This document shows positions 1-12,694 of a DNA stretch of 64,000 nucleotides, one piece after another (within the stretch, counting starts at the first letter, position 1; the number at the start of each line of letters is the position of its first letter). Origin of the DNA: Desmodesmus armatus (Eukaryota; Chlorophyta; Chlorophyceae; Sphaeropleales; Scenedesmaceae); assembly GCA_007449985.2 (NCBI GenBank), contig VIIQ02000082.1, positions 124,001-188,000 on the forward strand. Reading direction: 5' to 3'. The translations under genes and the position numbers were made by a program. Under the pieces are notes generated by a model. It made no database searches. It saw only the letters and a program-made list of their open reading frames with translations, and had not been told where the DNA came from.

Positions 1-163
1 GTGCCCTTCATTGAGGTTGTCATGGGGCATTGCAGGCAAGCATTGTGGTCTCCTGCATGATGCTCACTGCAGCATGCGCGCATTCGCCCATTTTTCCAGC
101 CCCACTGTGGTGTATAGAGCTGAACTTTTCCCCCCTGATCCTTCTGTTGACGTGTTCTCCCAG

Positions 164-918
164 GTTGGCGGCAGCCTGCATGGTGGTGGCCTGGCTGACC
201 CAGACCGTGCACCAGAGCCTCCAAAGGTGAGTTGCACACACAACATTGCAACTGCTGCACCAACCTTTCAACTCTGGCAGTCACCGTGACTGGTGGCGGG
301 CCACCAATGCATGAGACACGGGGCGTGCAATCACACGTTGCATTGAATGCATGCTAGTTGTTGTGAGAAATCCATGAGCCAATGCGCAGTGGCCGCCAGC
401 AATGCACAGTTGCAAAAGTGGAACTAGCACTCGCATGGCCTATGCTGCACCAGGGACTGGCATTGCACAGTGCTGCACCTTCATGTGCTAAGAATGCACA
501 AAGCCAGGCTTCTGTGGTAGCAATGCACATGTGGATGGGCTGAGTCAACTGGGACATATCAGCAATGCTGCACACATGGTTCACAAAGGAACCTTGTACA
601 CGCCATGCATAGCCCACAATGCAGGCTGTAAACCCTACAGGCTGTTGAATCTACCAGATGGCAGGGGGGGCCCTGCCGCTCAGTTACAAGAGGCAAGGTC
701 ATTGCCCCTTGGAACCCTTGCAGCCCTGTAGCAACCCTGCAGTTCTAGAGACCCTGCATTGTGCTACAACCAGTCGTGCAGGTGGGAGGATAGGGAAGGC
801 TTTGACACTTTTGTAGCAGTGAATCCTCACATTCAACTTGATGCTGCTGCTGCTGCTGCTGCTGCAGGTGAAGTTTGGTGAGGACAACCCTGCACCTGGC
901 AAGTCCAATGATACCTGA
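164..918 (+). CDS. 3' end of a gene entering from the left (two exons)
   Basis: Two candidate exons are seen. The first, 164-226, follows a pyrimidine-rich stretch ending in CAG and stops at a good donor (AAG/GTGAGT). The second, 868-918, follows a CTG-repeat tract ending in CAG and reads VKFGEDNPAPGKSNDT to a TGA at 916-918. The join is phase 0 if the first exon is read as VGGSLHGG...EPPK. Another frame of the first exon reads as a hydrophobic stretch (MVVAWLTQTVHQSL) and would stop just inside the second exon, so the frame is not certain. Two TGTAA poly(A) signals lie 240-270 nt downstream, which supports a + strand gene ending here. The rest of the gene lies left of the window. No family is recognised. 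Confidence 0.35.
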
Positions 919-1159
919 AGCCTTGGAAGCAAGCCTATGAACAAGATTGAGACTGACTGCGACGTGTGACGCGTGTACAGTGATACGTGGATGTCGGCAG
1001 CTTCATGTGTTCTCACGCAATCACGTTGAGCATTGCAAGGGTTGTTGGTCACTTTGACAGCACTTGACAGTTGTGCAGCTCCAGCTAGCATCCCTGCTTA
1101 AAGGGGTGCTGCCATGGTTGTGCAAGTGATCGGAGTCAAATATGATGAATGAGCGACCA

Positions 1160-1191
1160 TGTAACAAAGTTGTCAAAACCACAAAGTGTAA
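1160..1191 (+). terminator. poly(A) signals TGTAA (two copies)
   Basis: TGTAA occurs at 1160-1164 and 1187-1191. This is the usual chlorophycean polyadenylation signal. It fits the 3' end of the gene that enters from the left. The 460 bases between here and the convergent gene ending at 1658 show nothing else I can support. Confidence 0.4.
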
Positions 1192-1657
1192 CAAAACCCC
1201 GAGCTAGCACACTGCTGACTGCAGGAATCCTGCCTTTCGGCACCCAGCTGCGGCGCCAATTCTGCATTTCGTTTGTGCATTGCTAGGCCCTCCTCCCTCC
1301 AGTTGGTTGGTCAACCATTTCAATACTGCCAAAAAGTGCGTTCAGTTCAATGTCACGACCTGCAGCTGCAGGCTATATCTCATCCTTACTGCCCAGCGTC
1401 AAAGTGCAATGCGATAACCAGAACATGCACCAGAACAAGGAGAATGGATAACTGTATCCCGCCTGCATACAAAGTGACTCAGCCTAAAGGGGCAGCAGGC
1501 AGCGCACAGACACATGCCTGCAATGCGCTCTCATGCTGATGATGTTGTACACCCCCTACAAATATCACAAAGGGATAGCACACCAAACTTCCAATACGCA
1601 CACAACAACGGCAGCATGTGCAGCCACCCTCAATCTCACCCAAGCGCATCAACGGAA

Positions 1658-3327
1658 TCACAACCCAAAAATGGACACCTCCTGCTGCTGACTCTGCAGC
1701 GCCAGAAACTGCTGCCGCCGCTGCAACTCCCCCACCAGCTGCTGCACACTACGCCCCGGCAGGACCTTTGGATACATGCTCCGCAATGCCTGCGCAACTC
1801 GCCCCAACTCGCTCCCATCCCACAACCCCATAAACCGCTGGATCTGCAACACAAATGCATGCAATACCTCTGGGTCAAGTTGAATCCCAACTGCTGCCAA
1901 CCCCTCGAGCACTACCAAGGTTTGTTGGGCGTCTAAAACCCGTGCATCCACGCGCAAGCGCTGGCACAATGCATACACCCAGGCCTTGTACGGCCTCACC
2001 TGCATCAGCGCAGCAGCATTCACAGCCCCAGCTAGCTCTGCAGGAGTCAAAGTCGGTAGCTGTGCATGCAGCTGCACTAGCACCGCATCACACCACTCCT
2101 GCTCAGCCTCCAATGCATCCGCCCCTGCTAGCAACGCAGCCGCCTGAGCTACAGCAACCAAGTCCTTCCCTGCACTAGCAGGCAGCTGCACCTTAATCTG
2201 TAGGAGGACTGGGGCCAGCAGCTGCGGGGGCCAGGGGTGTTGAGTCAGCACCAGCAATGCTGGCAGTGCTGCTGCCAAGTGCGCCATGGTCAACTCTGGC
2301 AGCTGCTGCTGCACAGCCGCCACCAGGGACATCGCCCAGCTGCTGTCTTGCCCACTGCTGCTGGTGCGGTCCCTGCTGTCATGCTTCCCCTGCTGCTGCG
2401 GCTGGCTGTTGCTGTCATGAGCGGGCGCGCTGCTGCGTGCATTGCCATAGCTGTCACCACCAGCAGTGGCCGCCTGGGGATCTTTTATGCTTGGTTGCTC
2501 AGGCTCTGGCGCAGCGCCAACTCCCAGAGCAGCGGTATGCCTCTGAGGTGTCTTCCCCACCGCTATCGCAGGCGGCGTACTGCTGCCCTGCCCATGTTGC
2601 ATGTTGAGCTGCTGGGGCCCTTTGCCTGCACCTGCAGCAGCTCCCGCCTGCAGCTGCTGCCACAGCCCCGCAGCTGCCTGCAGCACCTGCACCAGCTGCA
2701 GCGGCTTGAGGGCACCCGCCTGCCTGCCCACGGCTGCTAGGTAGGCGTGCGCCCAGCTGGCGTCCACCAGCTGCACTGCAGGAGTGCTGCTGGCGCCACC
2801 AGCAGCAGCAGCTGTGGCTGGTAAAAGCGCCAGCCCTGCTGTCCGATTACCCACCCTGGACCTCTCGCCTGGCAGGGCCATGATGTTTGTGGCACTGCAA
2901 TGCAGTCCGCTACTGCTGCTGCTGCTGGTAGGGTGAGTGTCAATGCCACTGAGGCCGTAAGACAGAAGCCATACAGCAATGCTGGTGAGTTGCGGCCCCT
3001 GCATGGTGTGCATGTGCCTCCTGGTGGCTGCCAAGAAGCCTGCATGCCACTCGGGGTTTAGCGGGTGGTCCAGGTACACAAAACCCTGGATGATCTGGCC
3101 GAGCTGGTTGGCCTTGAATGCATTCCTGTGCAGCAGCAGTAGGGATGCCTCCTCTAGGGCCCCAACTAGCTGCCTGTCATACAGGCGGAGCACACCCAGG
3201 CTGAAGGCTGTCGCTGCTAGCTTGGTGGCGGGGAGGGATGCTAGCCCATGCACCAGCTGCAGCTGCTGCTGTTCCTGCAAGGAGGTTGCGCCCTGTTGCT
3301 GCTGCAGCAGCTGCTCCTGTGGGTCCC

Positions 3328-3360
<33 letters not shown>

Positions 3361-4150
3361 GCATGGTGCTAGCCGCTGGCTGGGGGCGTGCTGTGGTTGG
3401 GGCCGGCAGCAGGCGCAGCAGGAGCTGCTTGTACTTCTGCAGAACTGCTGCAGCCATCTGCTGGACCGCTGCATCGTACTGGCTTTGGGCTGCCAGGCTG
3501 GCAGGCCTTGGGGCTGTAGCCAGCAGCTGCAGGGCGATGGTCAGGTCGTTGACTGTATCTGGCAGCTGTGCGGCTGTTGCACCAGGGTCGTTGGGGTCTG
3601 CTGCTGCCAGCAACGCGCGTACCCGTTGCTGGGCCTCCCAGTAGGGATCAGCTGCTGACCCAGCAGCCGCTGCATGGGTTGTGTGTCTGCCATGGCTGCT
3701 GTTGTTTGGTCTGTGCGGTTGAAAGGCAGTAAAGTCCATCTTTGGTGTGGGGCGGGGATTGACAGGTGTACTGCTGCTGGGACTGCGGGTACGCTGCTTG
3801 CGCGTGCGGTGCTGCTGCTGGGTTGCTGACAGCTTGCTGTGGTGAGATGGCGGGGATTTGGAAGCATCATCCGGCTTTGATTGCAACCCTTGCTGCCCCT
3901 GGCGAGGCTGACGGGGAGACTGCCGATGGCGTTTGTCTGGTGTGTCAGCATCCGCAGCAGCATCTGCAGATGTGGCACTCTCTGTTGGTGACCAGGCTAG
4001 CACTGAATCGTCCTGTGACTGGTTGCTAGAGGCCCTGACTATCCTTAGCTCCCTGCATGGGATGCAAGCTTGGTGGGCATGACATGCATGCTGGCAACCG
4101 TAAGCTGAGGGAGGGAGCACCAATGCTGTGTGCAGCTTGGTGCTGAGCAT
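1658..4150 (-). CDS. OPR-like organelle RNA-factor protein, single exon
   Basis: An uninterrupted reading frame gives 830 aa from the ATG at 4150. It could be opened further upstream only through non-ATG codons. The first 45 residues (MLSTKLHTALVLPPS...) are rich in Ser, Ala and Arg, lack acidic residues until Glu at about 36, and contain an IVRA/SS site, as in a plastid transit peptide. A low-complexity Gln/Ser/Pro region follows to about residue 270. The rest is alpha-helical repeats with Leu/Ala-rich signatures such as LVHGLASLPATKLAATAFSL and LQLVQVLQAAAGLWQQL. These resemble octotricopeptide/FASTK-like solenoids of green-algal organelle RNA maturation and translation factors. No RAP domain is seen. 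The family call rests on repeat style; the RNA target is unknown. It is divergent from the RAP-domain gene at 4452. Confidence 0.6.
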
Positions 4151-4451
4151 GAGAAGCGTAACACAACAGAGGAAGGAGGACTGTGAATACAAAGTGGAGG
4201 TACCAGGCCAGTGCCTGACAAGTTGATAATGGAGGCATCATCCATCATTGAGGCAGTTGAGGCAGTTGGTAACTGCTGTTTGTGTTCAGCAGTTTCGATG
4301 ATCATGAGAGTCCGTATCACCCTCACCACGTCATCAACAAGAAAAAAAATTACACAGTGGGGGATAGGCGGAGCCGCAGCGACACGGCACAGACTTGAAA
4401 TCCTCTATAGATCACCTCCAACTCCCCTCTCCCTACATCCTGAATGGGCGC
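4151..4451. promoter_or_regulatory. divergent intergenic region between two organelle RNA-factor genes
   Basis: Only 301 bp separate the start codons of the - strand OPR-like gene (4150) and the + strand RAP gene (4452). Both promoters and 5' UTRs must lie here. I see no convincing TATA box. A short A-rich stretch lies near 4341-4351. A shared promoter is an inference from the spacing. Confidence 0.4.
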
Positions 4452-7400
4452 ATGCTGGGTGGCAAGCCTGCATGCCTGCGACGGCTCTTGGAAGCTGCAG
4501 CAGTGCCGGCCAACCTGCATGCTGAAGCCGTAAGTGACTGTTAGCAACTGCTGCTGCTGCCACTGCTGCCTGATCTGTCACAAAACAGTGCTTCAAGCTT
4601 CATGTAGCTGATAATAGTGTAATGTGTAATGCTGCAGGTGTATGCCGTCCTTCTGCACCTCACGCTGCAGAGCCAGGGCGCTCATGCTCCTGTCAGCACA
4701 AACAGCCAGCTTCAGCGGCTGTGGTTAGCCCAGTCAGCCGCCCAGCCAGCACAGCTGCCCTCCCTGCGGCCCTTCCACAGCACAGCTGCTCCCCTTTTCG
4801 CTGAGGACCCCATTCCTCCTGCAGCGCCTCATGAGCCGCAGGACACGGCAGTCGCAGGACAGCCAGCACAGGCAGCAGAGCCTGCAATACCGCCTGCGCC
4901 TGCTGCTCCTGCAGCCCGGCATGCAGCAGCCCCGGCCCACATACCCCCGTCCTCGATCTTAACAAAGCTCTACAGGAGGAGAGCAGGCGACAGGGTCAGG
5001 CAGGACGTGGCCAGCAGCAGCAACGCGGGGGCAGCCAACCTGCAGGACCCCCAGCATCACAGTTCTACATGCCTGGGGGCCTGGAACAGCAGCTGCAGGA
5101 GGATGCCATGGTAGTCAAACGCAGCCAGCACGCGCAGAGGGTTGCGCAGCAGCTGCAGCAGATGGAACAGCGCCACCAGAGCCGCCAGCAGCAGCACATG
5201 CCTGTCAACACACCACACACGCTGCCTGTTGCGGGTGGCCTTCCAGCTGCTGCTGCGCACACCCCTCAAGCAGCAGCAGCGGCGGCAGGTGCATCAACAG
5301 CGCATCAGCACCAGCAGCAGCAGCTGCTGCTTCATCAGAAGCGCAGGAAGGAGCTATTGCGCAAAGGGCTGGCAGCCATCCGGCAGGGAAAGGATTGGCA
5401 GACAGCTTTGCAGGAGGAGGACGCACAGCCGCAGGAGGACCAACAGCAGCAGCAGCAGCACCAGCAGCAGCAGGGACAGCGCATCAAGGGGATGTTGCAG
5501 GAAGCACTACGCGCAATGCGCTCCCCGCGCAAGGTAGTGCTCACACCCCAGCAGCTAAGTGAGGCCGTGACTGCTGCACACGTCGCTGCTGCAGGAGCCG
5601 CTGCTGCAGGGGTCAGCAGCAGCAGCGGGCTGCAGCGCCCCCCTGCCAGCACAAAGCTGCCTTTATTGGTTCAGTACATGCTGCAGCAGGAGCCTAGCCT
5701 GCAGTCAGCGCCTGCTGCTGTCAGCGCATCCACACAGGATGCAGGGCCTGTCAGTGCAGATGCGTGCAGTAGCAGCGTCACCAGCAGCGCGGGCGGCATG
5801 AGCAGCAGCAGTGCGGACCGCTTGCCGTCGGCGAGCGAAACAGACACAGACGCAGATGCAGCCGCTGCTGACGACGTGTGGTTGCAGCACAGCACAGCAC
5901 GCTACAGCAACTGGGTGGACTTGAACCTTGAGGAGGTCATCGTGACAGACTTTTATGACACGTTCCTAGGGGTCTGGCCGGCACCGTCGGACCTGCCGCC
6001 TCTGCAGCTCTCAGCAGTGCTTGAGCAGCTACAGGAGCAGCTAGAATGTGAGCCAAATGCAGAGGTAGCAGCTCCCGCTGCGGCCGCAGACGCTGCCACA
6101 GCAGCATTGGAAGAGGCAGGGGCAGTAGCAGATGCAGCGGTTGTGGGGCTCCCGGAGCAGGCCCTACCAGATGCTGCAGCGGGACCTGCAGTGGCAGCGG
6201 ATACACGGGAGGACTTTGCTGCTATGCTACAAAAAATCCTTGGCTGTGACTTTTTAACGTCACAGCAGGAGCAGCAGGAACAGCAGCAGCAGGGCAAAGA
6301 GCAGCAGCAGGAGGTGGAGCTGCAGGGTGAAGAGCAGCAGCAGCGGCAGGAGCAGCAGCAGCAGCGGCAGGAGCAGGAGCAGCAGGGCGCGCAGCTAGTG
6401 GCTGCTGCTGCTGCTGCACCCCTGCACGCCGATGTTGGTTTGGAGGGGTCGTTGGATGACGATGCTGCTGCAACACTCGCAGCTGACAGTCTTTGGGAGG
6501 CTGCTGACAGCTTGGCACTGTCTGCTGCTGCTGCAGCTGAAGGGGATGATATTGAAGCAGCAGCAGCATCAGTAGCGGCAGCAGAGCAGGCTGCTGAGAC
6601 GGATGTGTTGCAGGCGGCCTTGCTTCGGCAGCAGCAGCTGCAGGCGGCAGCTGCATCAGCTGGGGCACCCAAGCAGCATCAGCAGCAGCCTGGTGCTGCA
6701 GCTGGCAGCGAGGAGGGACACCAGCAGGATGTAGAGCCTGTGTGGTCCGTAGCCACCATGTTCGACAGTATTGACGGCATCAGCAGCAGCAGCATGCTCA
6801 GTCTGGGAGGGTCACATGCCATACCTGGGGACGTGCCCGTGCCAGGACACTCCTCACTTGGTCCTCTTGAGCTGCTGCTTGAGGGGAGTGAGTGGGTCCT
6901 AGAGGGGCTACTAGACGAGGACGATAGCCAGCTCAGTGACCAAGAGCACAGCTATCAGGGCAGTGCACAGGCAGCAGCAGCTGCTGCTGACGCTGCCGTC
7001 GTTGCCAGCGATGCTGCAGCAGCAGCAGCAGCGGCTGCAGCCAGCCCGGCGAAGGTGCAGTTGTTGCCCAGCTACATGCCGTTAGAGCTGGCCTTGCAGC
7101 ATGCGGTGCAGCAGCTGGAGCAGGGGCATGGCCATGGGGCGGTGCAGCAGCTAGCAGGGGCCTTTGATATTGAAAGGGACAGCAGCAAGTTGGACCTGCA
7201 GGGGGCCATGCCGTTTGCCTGGATGTATTCCGCGCAGGAGGGTGCAGCGGGGTCAGGAGGCAGCAGCAGCAGGCATCCGTATGGCTTGGCGTACATGCTG
7301 CAGTGGATGCAAGACATGCAGCCAAACGGCAGCTGGCGATTCGAGCTGCAGCAGCAGCAGCCTGGCGCCATGCTGCCTCTTGTGGATTCAACCCTGCTGC

Positions 7401-7600
7401 AGCATGTGCCGCCACGGGCAGCACCGGCAGCAGCAGGCGACGGCGGCAGCAGCGGCGGCAGCAGTGGTAGCACCAGCAAGCAATATGCAGGCTCGCAGCT
7501 GACAGGGGATCGTCCTTGGGCAGGGTATGGGTCGCCAGTGCAGCTGCTGCTGGCGTTGGGGTCTGATTTGTGGCAGGCAGCCAAGCAGCAGTATGGCTTG

Positions 7601-7645
<45 letters not shown>

Positions 7646-10600
7646 GGGCAACACAGCACCCAGGCTGCTGTTGCCCCTCCTGCAGCTGCCCAGGCAGAGG
7701 ACCCTGCAGCTGCATTGCAGAGCAGCAATGCTTATTGGGGAGGGGGTGCACGACGGCTGCTCCAGGGGCCCTTCACCAAGATCCCAGGGACAGATGAGAC
7801 AGTGCCTGCCTTTGTGGCGAGGCCAGCCAAGTCAAAACACACGCTCGAAGAGCAGGCGCTGCTTGCACGTGTGCTGGCTATGTCAGCAGGCACCCACTGG
7901 GAGCCTGTGATGTGGTCTGTGTTCACGCAGCAAGCAGCCAAGCTTGGCCCAGGCAGGTCACGCTTGCAAGCAGGGATCTCTGCATCTCCGCAGAAGGGCA
8001 CCAAGCTGGGGTTGCCTGGAGCCTCAGCCTCGAAAGAGGGCCCGGCGCCGCAGCAGCAGCAGCAGCAGCAGCAGCAGTCACGGCGTAACAGGCGGCAGCA
8101 GCAGCAGCCCACAGTAGCCCTGAGTTGGTTCGAGCCAATTCTGTATGCAGCCTTTGCTGCTACCCAGCGTACAGGCCAGCTGGTGCTGTCTCCCCTGCTG
8201 ACACCAGCAGTACCAGCAGCAGCAGAAGCGCAGCCACTGCAGCTTCCCGAGGCAGACGGCTCCAGCAGCGGCAGCACCAGCAGCAGCAGTAGCAGCAGCA
8301 GCAGCCCCAAAGCACAGGAGGATGTGCAGCAGCCTGGTTGGGTGACTGTAGGACTGCAGGCTGCACCGCCTTACAGGCCGGGCTGGGACCCTGTGGCCCA
8401 CCGGTGGGCGGGAACCTGGCTTTCTCCAGCAGCCCCCACGCAGCTCAGTATGGGAGCATCGGGCCAGCAGCCACTGCTGCTGCAGCCTGAACTGCAGGAG
8501 CAGCAGCAGCAGCAGCATGTGCGTGTCCCAGTGGGCCCCCTGTGCCTTCAGCCTGATGCAGCTTGGGGTGTTGTGTTGGAGGGGCTTCAGGAATGCAGCA
8601 GCAGCGCTGCGCTGCTGAACTGCATGCAGCAGCACCAGCACTACCTCAGGCGCTACCAGCAGCTGCCAGCAGCAGCGTTGCAGCAGGCATCCAAGCTATG
8701 GGCCGCTGGTGGTGGTGCCGACAGTGCCGCTGCTGCTGCTGATAATGATGTTACTGCCGCAACCACAGCAGCAGCAGCAGCAGCGGGGTCCCAGGAAGCT
8801 GCTGGTGCTGATGTAGCCGCACTGGGTCGCCACCATAAGCACAGGCCGCACAGTCACCAGCGGCCTGCGGTGGACCTAGGGGCTCTCACTGCAGCCAGCA
8901 GCAGCGGCAGCAGCAGCGCACATACAGCAGCAGCAGCCGCAGGGGGCAATCTGGACACTGTCCTGCAGCAGCTGTCCCCAGCCATGCAGCTGGGGCCTGT
9001 CGTGCAAAGCTCTGCTGCTGCTATGCATGCAGGCAGTGTGTTCTCCACCCTAGTGTCCTGGCTCACCAGTCAGCCTCAGCCTCCCAAGGACACCCTCAGT
9101 CAGTATATCAGCCAGCCACTCCATAAGGGTCTCTTTGCCTCCGAACAGGACAGCAGCAGCAAGCGCAGGACCACCAAGAGCTCCAGCAGTAGCAGCAGCA
9201 GCAGCGGCAGTGCGACAGCAGCCTTCCCTGACCGCAGTCAGTGCCTGCTGCAGCTGCTGCACTTGGGCATCACCCACAGGGGCAAGGCACTACCCAGCAG
9301 CAGCAGCCTGCTGCCATTACTGCAGCACCAGCAAGTGAGCAACCTGCAGGAAAGTGCTGTGCTGGACCTCTGTCAGCAGCTGCTGGGGAAGCAAGCTGCG
9401 CTGCAGCGCTGGCCTGCCGACGAGCAGGCGGCAGCCTTCCAACTGCTGCACAGGTGTGTGCAGCAGCTGCAGCCAGTGTCTCTCATGGCTGTACTGCAGC
9501 ACTTGGTCAAACAGCAGCATCTGTCAAACGGCCAGGAGCCTGCTCAGCTGTACTCCGCTGTGCTGGGGCAGCTTTCAGTGGCTGCAGCAGCAGTACACGG
9601 CAGCGTGCATCCCTCGCCGCAACTGCTCAAGCAGTTTGAGGCCGTCGCGCCGCAGCTGCTGCTGCTTGCGCAGCACGCCTGCCTGTCTGCGGGCGCGTTA
9701 GCGCACACAGCACACTCTGAGGGGGATGTACTGCCTGGTGGGGAGTTCTTTGATGCTGCCCGGCAGCCTCCACCCCGGGGCTTTGCAGAAGGCCCCGCCG
9801 CAGCCTACAAGCGGTGGACGTTGCAGATCGAGCGCGCCTACGTCAAGCGGCTGGCAGACTGGCGGAGAACTGCAGCCGCATCGCCTGCGGTCGCGGGTGC
9901 GGTTGTGCAGGCAGCAGCGTCTGGGCAGCTGCAGCAGGTGGGAGCTGTGCTGACGCATCTGCTTGCTGCTACCAAGCAGGGCAAGCAGCCGCTGCAGCTG
10001 AGTGCTGCAGAAGCAGCGGAGCTGCTGCAGCTGCTAGCTCTCAGCAGCCCGTTCCTCAGCTACGGCAGCATAGCCGATGCCACTTTTGTGGCTGAGCGGC
10101 TGCGAGGGGATGCTGCAGGACTGCTGGCTGGAGCGCAGGCAATCAAGCGCTTGCCAGCTGCTGTTGCTGGCTGGCTGGCGCAGAGGCAGCAGCAGCAGGG
10201 CAAGCCGATGCAGCAGCTCGCACCAGAAGCAGCTCTGAAGACGATCTGGGCGGCACAGCAGCTGCCTCTGCCGTCTGAGACTGTGCTGGCGTGTATGCAA
10301 GCTCTCTGCGAGCCACTGACCACCAGCAGCAGCAGCGGGAAGGGCAGCAGCAGCGGCAGCGGCAGCAAGGGGAGTGGCAGCGAGGTCAGCACAGTTTTGC
10401 ATCGCTGGTCTATCACACAGCTGTACCACCTGTGCGACTTTATCCGGGCTGAGAACTGCTGGAACGGCTGGGCGAAAGCAGGCTTCATGGACGTCGTCGC
10501 AGACGCAGCTGCTGCTCGCATCCGAGAGCTTGCAGCCAACGTTGCAGCAGCTGGCAGCAGTGGCAGCAGCAGTGGTGGCCGAGTGCAGCTGGGGCGCCAC

Positions 10601-12694
10601 AGGGGAGCAGCCGCAGCCAGCGACAGCAGCCGTGACGGGCTCAGGGCTGAATTCAACGCTGCTGCTGATGTGGCGTTCCACTTTACCACCAAGGCCACGA
10701 ACATGTACTACCCTGATTTACTATCCGCCCTGCAGGAGCTGCTAGTCGTTACAGCGCAGCTGCGCAACAGCAAGCTCACGTCCGTCTTCGATCCCTACGG
10801 GTTCCAGAAGGTGCTGTATGCCCTGGCTGCGTTTGCCAACAGCTCGGAGGCCAGCACCCGAGCAGTGCGGCAGCTGCTGCCGATCGCTCTGCCGAAGCTC
10901 TCGCAGCAGGCGCTGTCACGAGTGGCTTGGTCGCTTGCTGTGCTTGACGAGCGGGACTGGCAGGTGTGGACCAACATCAAGCACAGCATTGAGTACAAGA
11001 CGATGGGCGTGGCAGCGGCGCTCGAGGACGGCGGGGCGCGCTCTGCAGGCGATGGCTTCAGCGCAGGCTTCTCAGACTCGGTGGGTCGTCTGTGATTATG
11101 GATGTTTGAGAGAGACATTTGTGTGAGCGAGAGAGGAAGGTACATGCGTACCTCATTTGTGGGGGAAATTCATTGGTCACAAGCATCATACACAACAAGG
11201 CCACAGCATGATGGATAGAAGCGACGTTGAAAATGCATGCGTGTGTGTGATGCTGGCGCTGTGCTAACCATAAGGGTGAAGCGGAATGCACCACTCATAT
11301 CACTGCTGGGGCGTTGTATCACTGAAGTTTTGTGCGCTGTGCTTGTCCATGCAGTCTGGTGTGCTGTCACAGCTGCACCAAGCTCACGTGTTTGTGGAGC
11401 ATTGTGTGCCCGATGCTGCACCGCTGCTGCCTCCTCAGCTTGCACGCAAAGCGCTGGAGGCCCATGTGAAGCAGTCCAACGACCCCAACACCAGCCAGCT
11501 GCAGCGCGATGTGGGGCACATGTTGGGGGAGATGCAGGCCTCACCAGACTACCCGGTGAGCATTAGTGCCTGATGTCTTCCACTATCTTATATGCATTTT
11601 CTCTAAGTTCAACAAGTTGCACCTGCATGCGTCTGGTGTGTGTGGGGTAATGATGCGGGCAGTACCGGTTGCGGAAGTGGCAGGTGGTGCAGCCGGCTGT
11701 AACATTGCATGCATGCGGCAACAATGCTTTGTGTAGTGTGGGAGTGACTGGGGTGCGTTAGTAGGCCTTCTGGGCAGCCTCATGAGCCCCTGGCTTGCTG
11801 GCTAGTGCTGAGGTTGGGACTCTATCCCCCATCACTGTACTGTACTGTACTGTAATGTACTGCTTTTGCTTCCAGGTGGTGTCGTACGAGATGGAGCACA
11901 AGACGTTGCTGGGCAGTACCGACATCAGGGTGAAGGTTGAGGGTGGAGTGTACCCGGTGGCTGTGGAGGTGGATGGACCCTTCCACTATGCAACCAACAG
12001 GTACGCTTGCGCTGCGTTGTTGGGATGCTTTTCAGGTGACTGCTTGCTGGATCTCTGACTGCAGTCCACTGCCACTGGCAACATTCACCACGTAGCAAGT
12101 GCTGGCAGCCAGTGGTGGATGGAGATGAACAGCTGTTCATCTGCGTCCACCACTGGCTGCCAGCACTTGCTTTGTTGTGAATGTCGCCAGTGGCAGTGGA
12201 CTAGCAGTCGAATTGTGGGCCGCCTTGTGTATCCAGAAATGCATCAGAGGCACTGTTGGAAAGCTAGGGCTATAGTGTATGGGCAGTGCTGCACCCCCCT
12301 TTCACCTTGGTCATGTGTCGACTGCCTACCACCTGGAAGCCAGGACGGCGATACAGCACAAGGTTCTCGCGTCTCAGTTCTGACTTGTGCTGGCTGCGGT
12401 GATGCCTGTTTCTGTGCGTGACTGCCATGTGCGGCTGTGTCTGTTGTCTGTTGCAGTCGCACCACACGCACCGGCAGCACAGTGCTCAGGGACAGGCTGT
12501 TGGAGGTGAAGGGCTTTGCAGTGCTGCCGCTGCCGTACTTGGAAATCCAGGCGCAGCGGGATGCGGGGGACAAGGCCAAGCTGCTGTGGCTTGAGAAGCA
12601 GCTGGTGCTGGCGGCAGCGACGCCACCACGTGCACGTGGCAAGGCGGGCGCACGGACGAAAGTGAACCTTGCGTCTTACACGAAGCGGAGGTAG
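4452..12694 (+). CDS. giant RAP-domain (OPR/FASTK-like) organelle RNA-binding protein
   Basis: Proposed exons are 4452-4529, 4638-11080, 11355-11555, 11876-12000 and 12457-12694; all joins keep phase and use GT-AG (first donor GTAAGT). The product is about 2,360 aa. The N-terminus has an Arg/Ala/Ser-rich presequence (RRLLEAAAVPANLHAEA, then RPFHSTAAPLF), so import into mitochondrion or plastid is likely. Most of exon 2 is poly-Gln, poly-Ala and poly-Ser with helical segments between. The last ~350 residues are helical repeats followed by a C-terminal RAP domain: VAVEVDGPFHYATN, spliced to STVLRDRLLEVKGFAV and LPLPYLEI. RAP proteins bind organellar RNA. Exon 2 needs one extra base near the C5 run at 4945-4949 to pass from frame HIPP to VLDLNKALQEE; this looks like an assembly indel. 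TGTAA lies at 13289. Confidence 0.78.
11747..11865 (+). repeat. dispersed SINE-like repeat, 3' fragment with (TACTG)n tail
   Basis: This stretch in intron 3 of the RAP gene closely matches 60420-60530. Both contain CTCATGAGCCCCTGGCT, then GCTGAGGTTGGGACTCT, then a tail of TACTG repeats. It ends just before the splice acceptor at 11875. The copy at 60190-60530 is longer and carries a tRNA-like head. A dispersed retroposed element is inferred. Confidence 0.55.
12063..12202. repeat. near-perfect 70-bp inverted repeat (intronic hairpin)
   Basis: Left arm 12063-12132 and right arm 12133-12202 are reverse complements at 64 of 70 positions, with no gap and no spacer. It lies wholly inside intron 4 of the RAP gene (12001-12456). 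The transcript would fold into a long double-stranded hairpin. Such hairpins can be small-RNA precursors in green algae, or foldback/MITE insertions. Confidence 0.85.

Noticed and set aside
6933..7751. 272-codon open frame on the - strand, Cys/Leu-rich
   Set aside because: It is the antisense of the CAG/GCA-repeat coding region of the RAP gene. Poly-Cys and poly-Leu runs are the mirror of poly-Gln/Ala/Ser, and no splice-linked partners exist.
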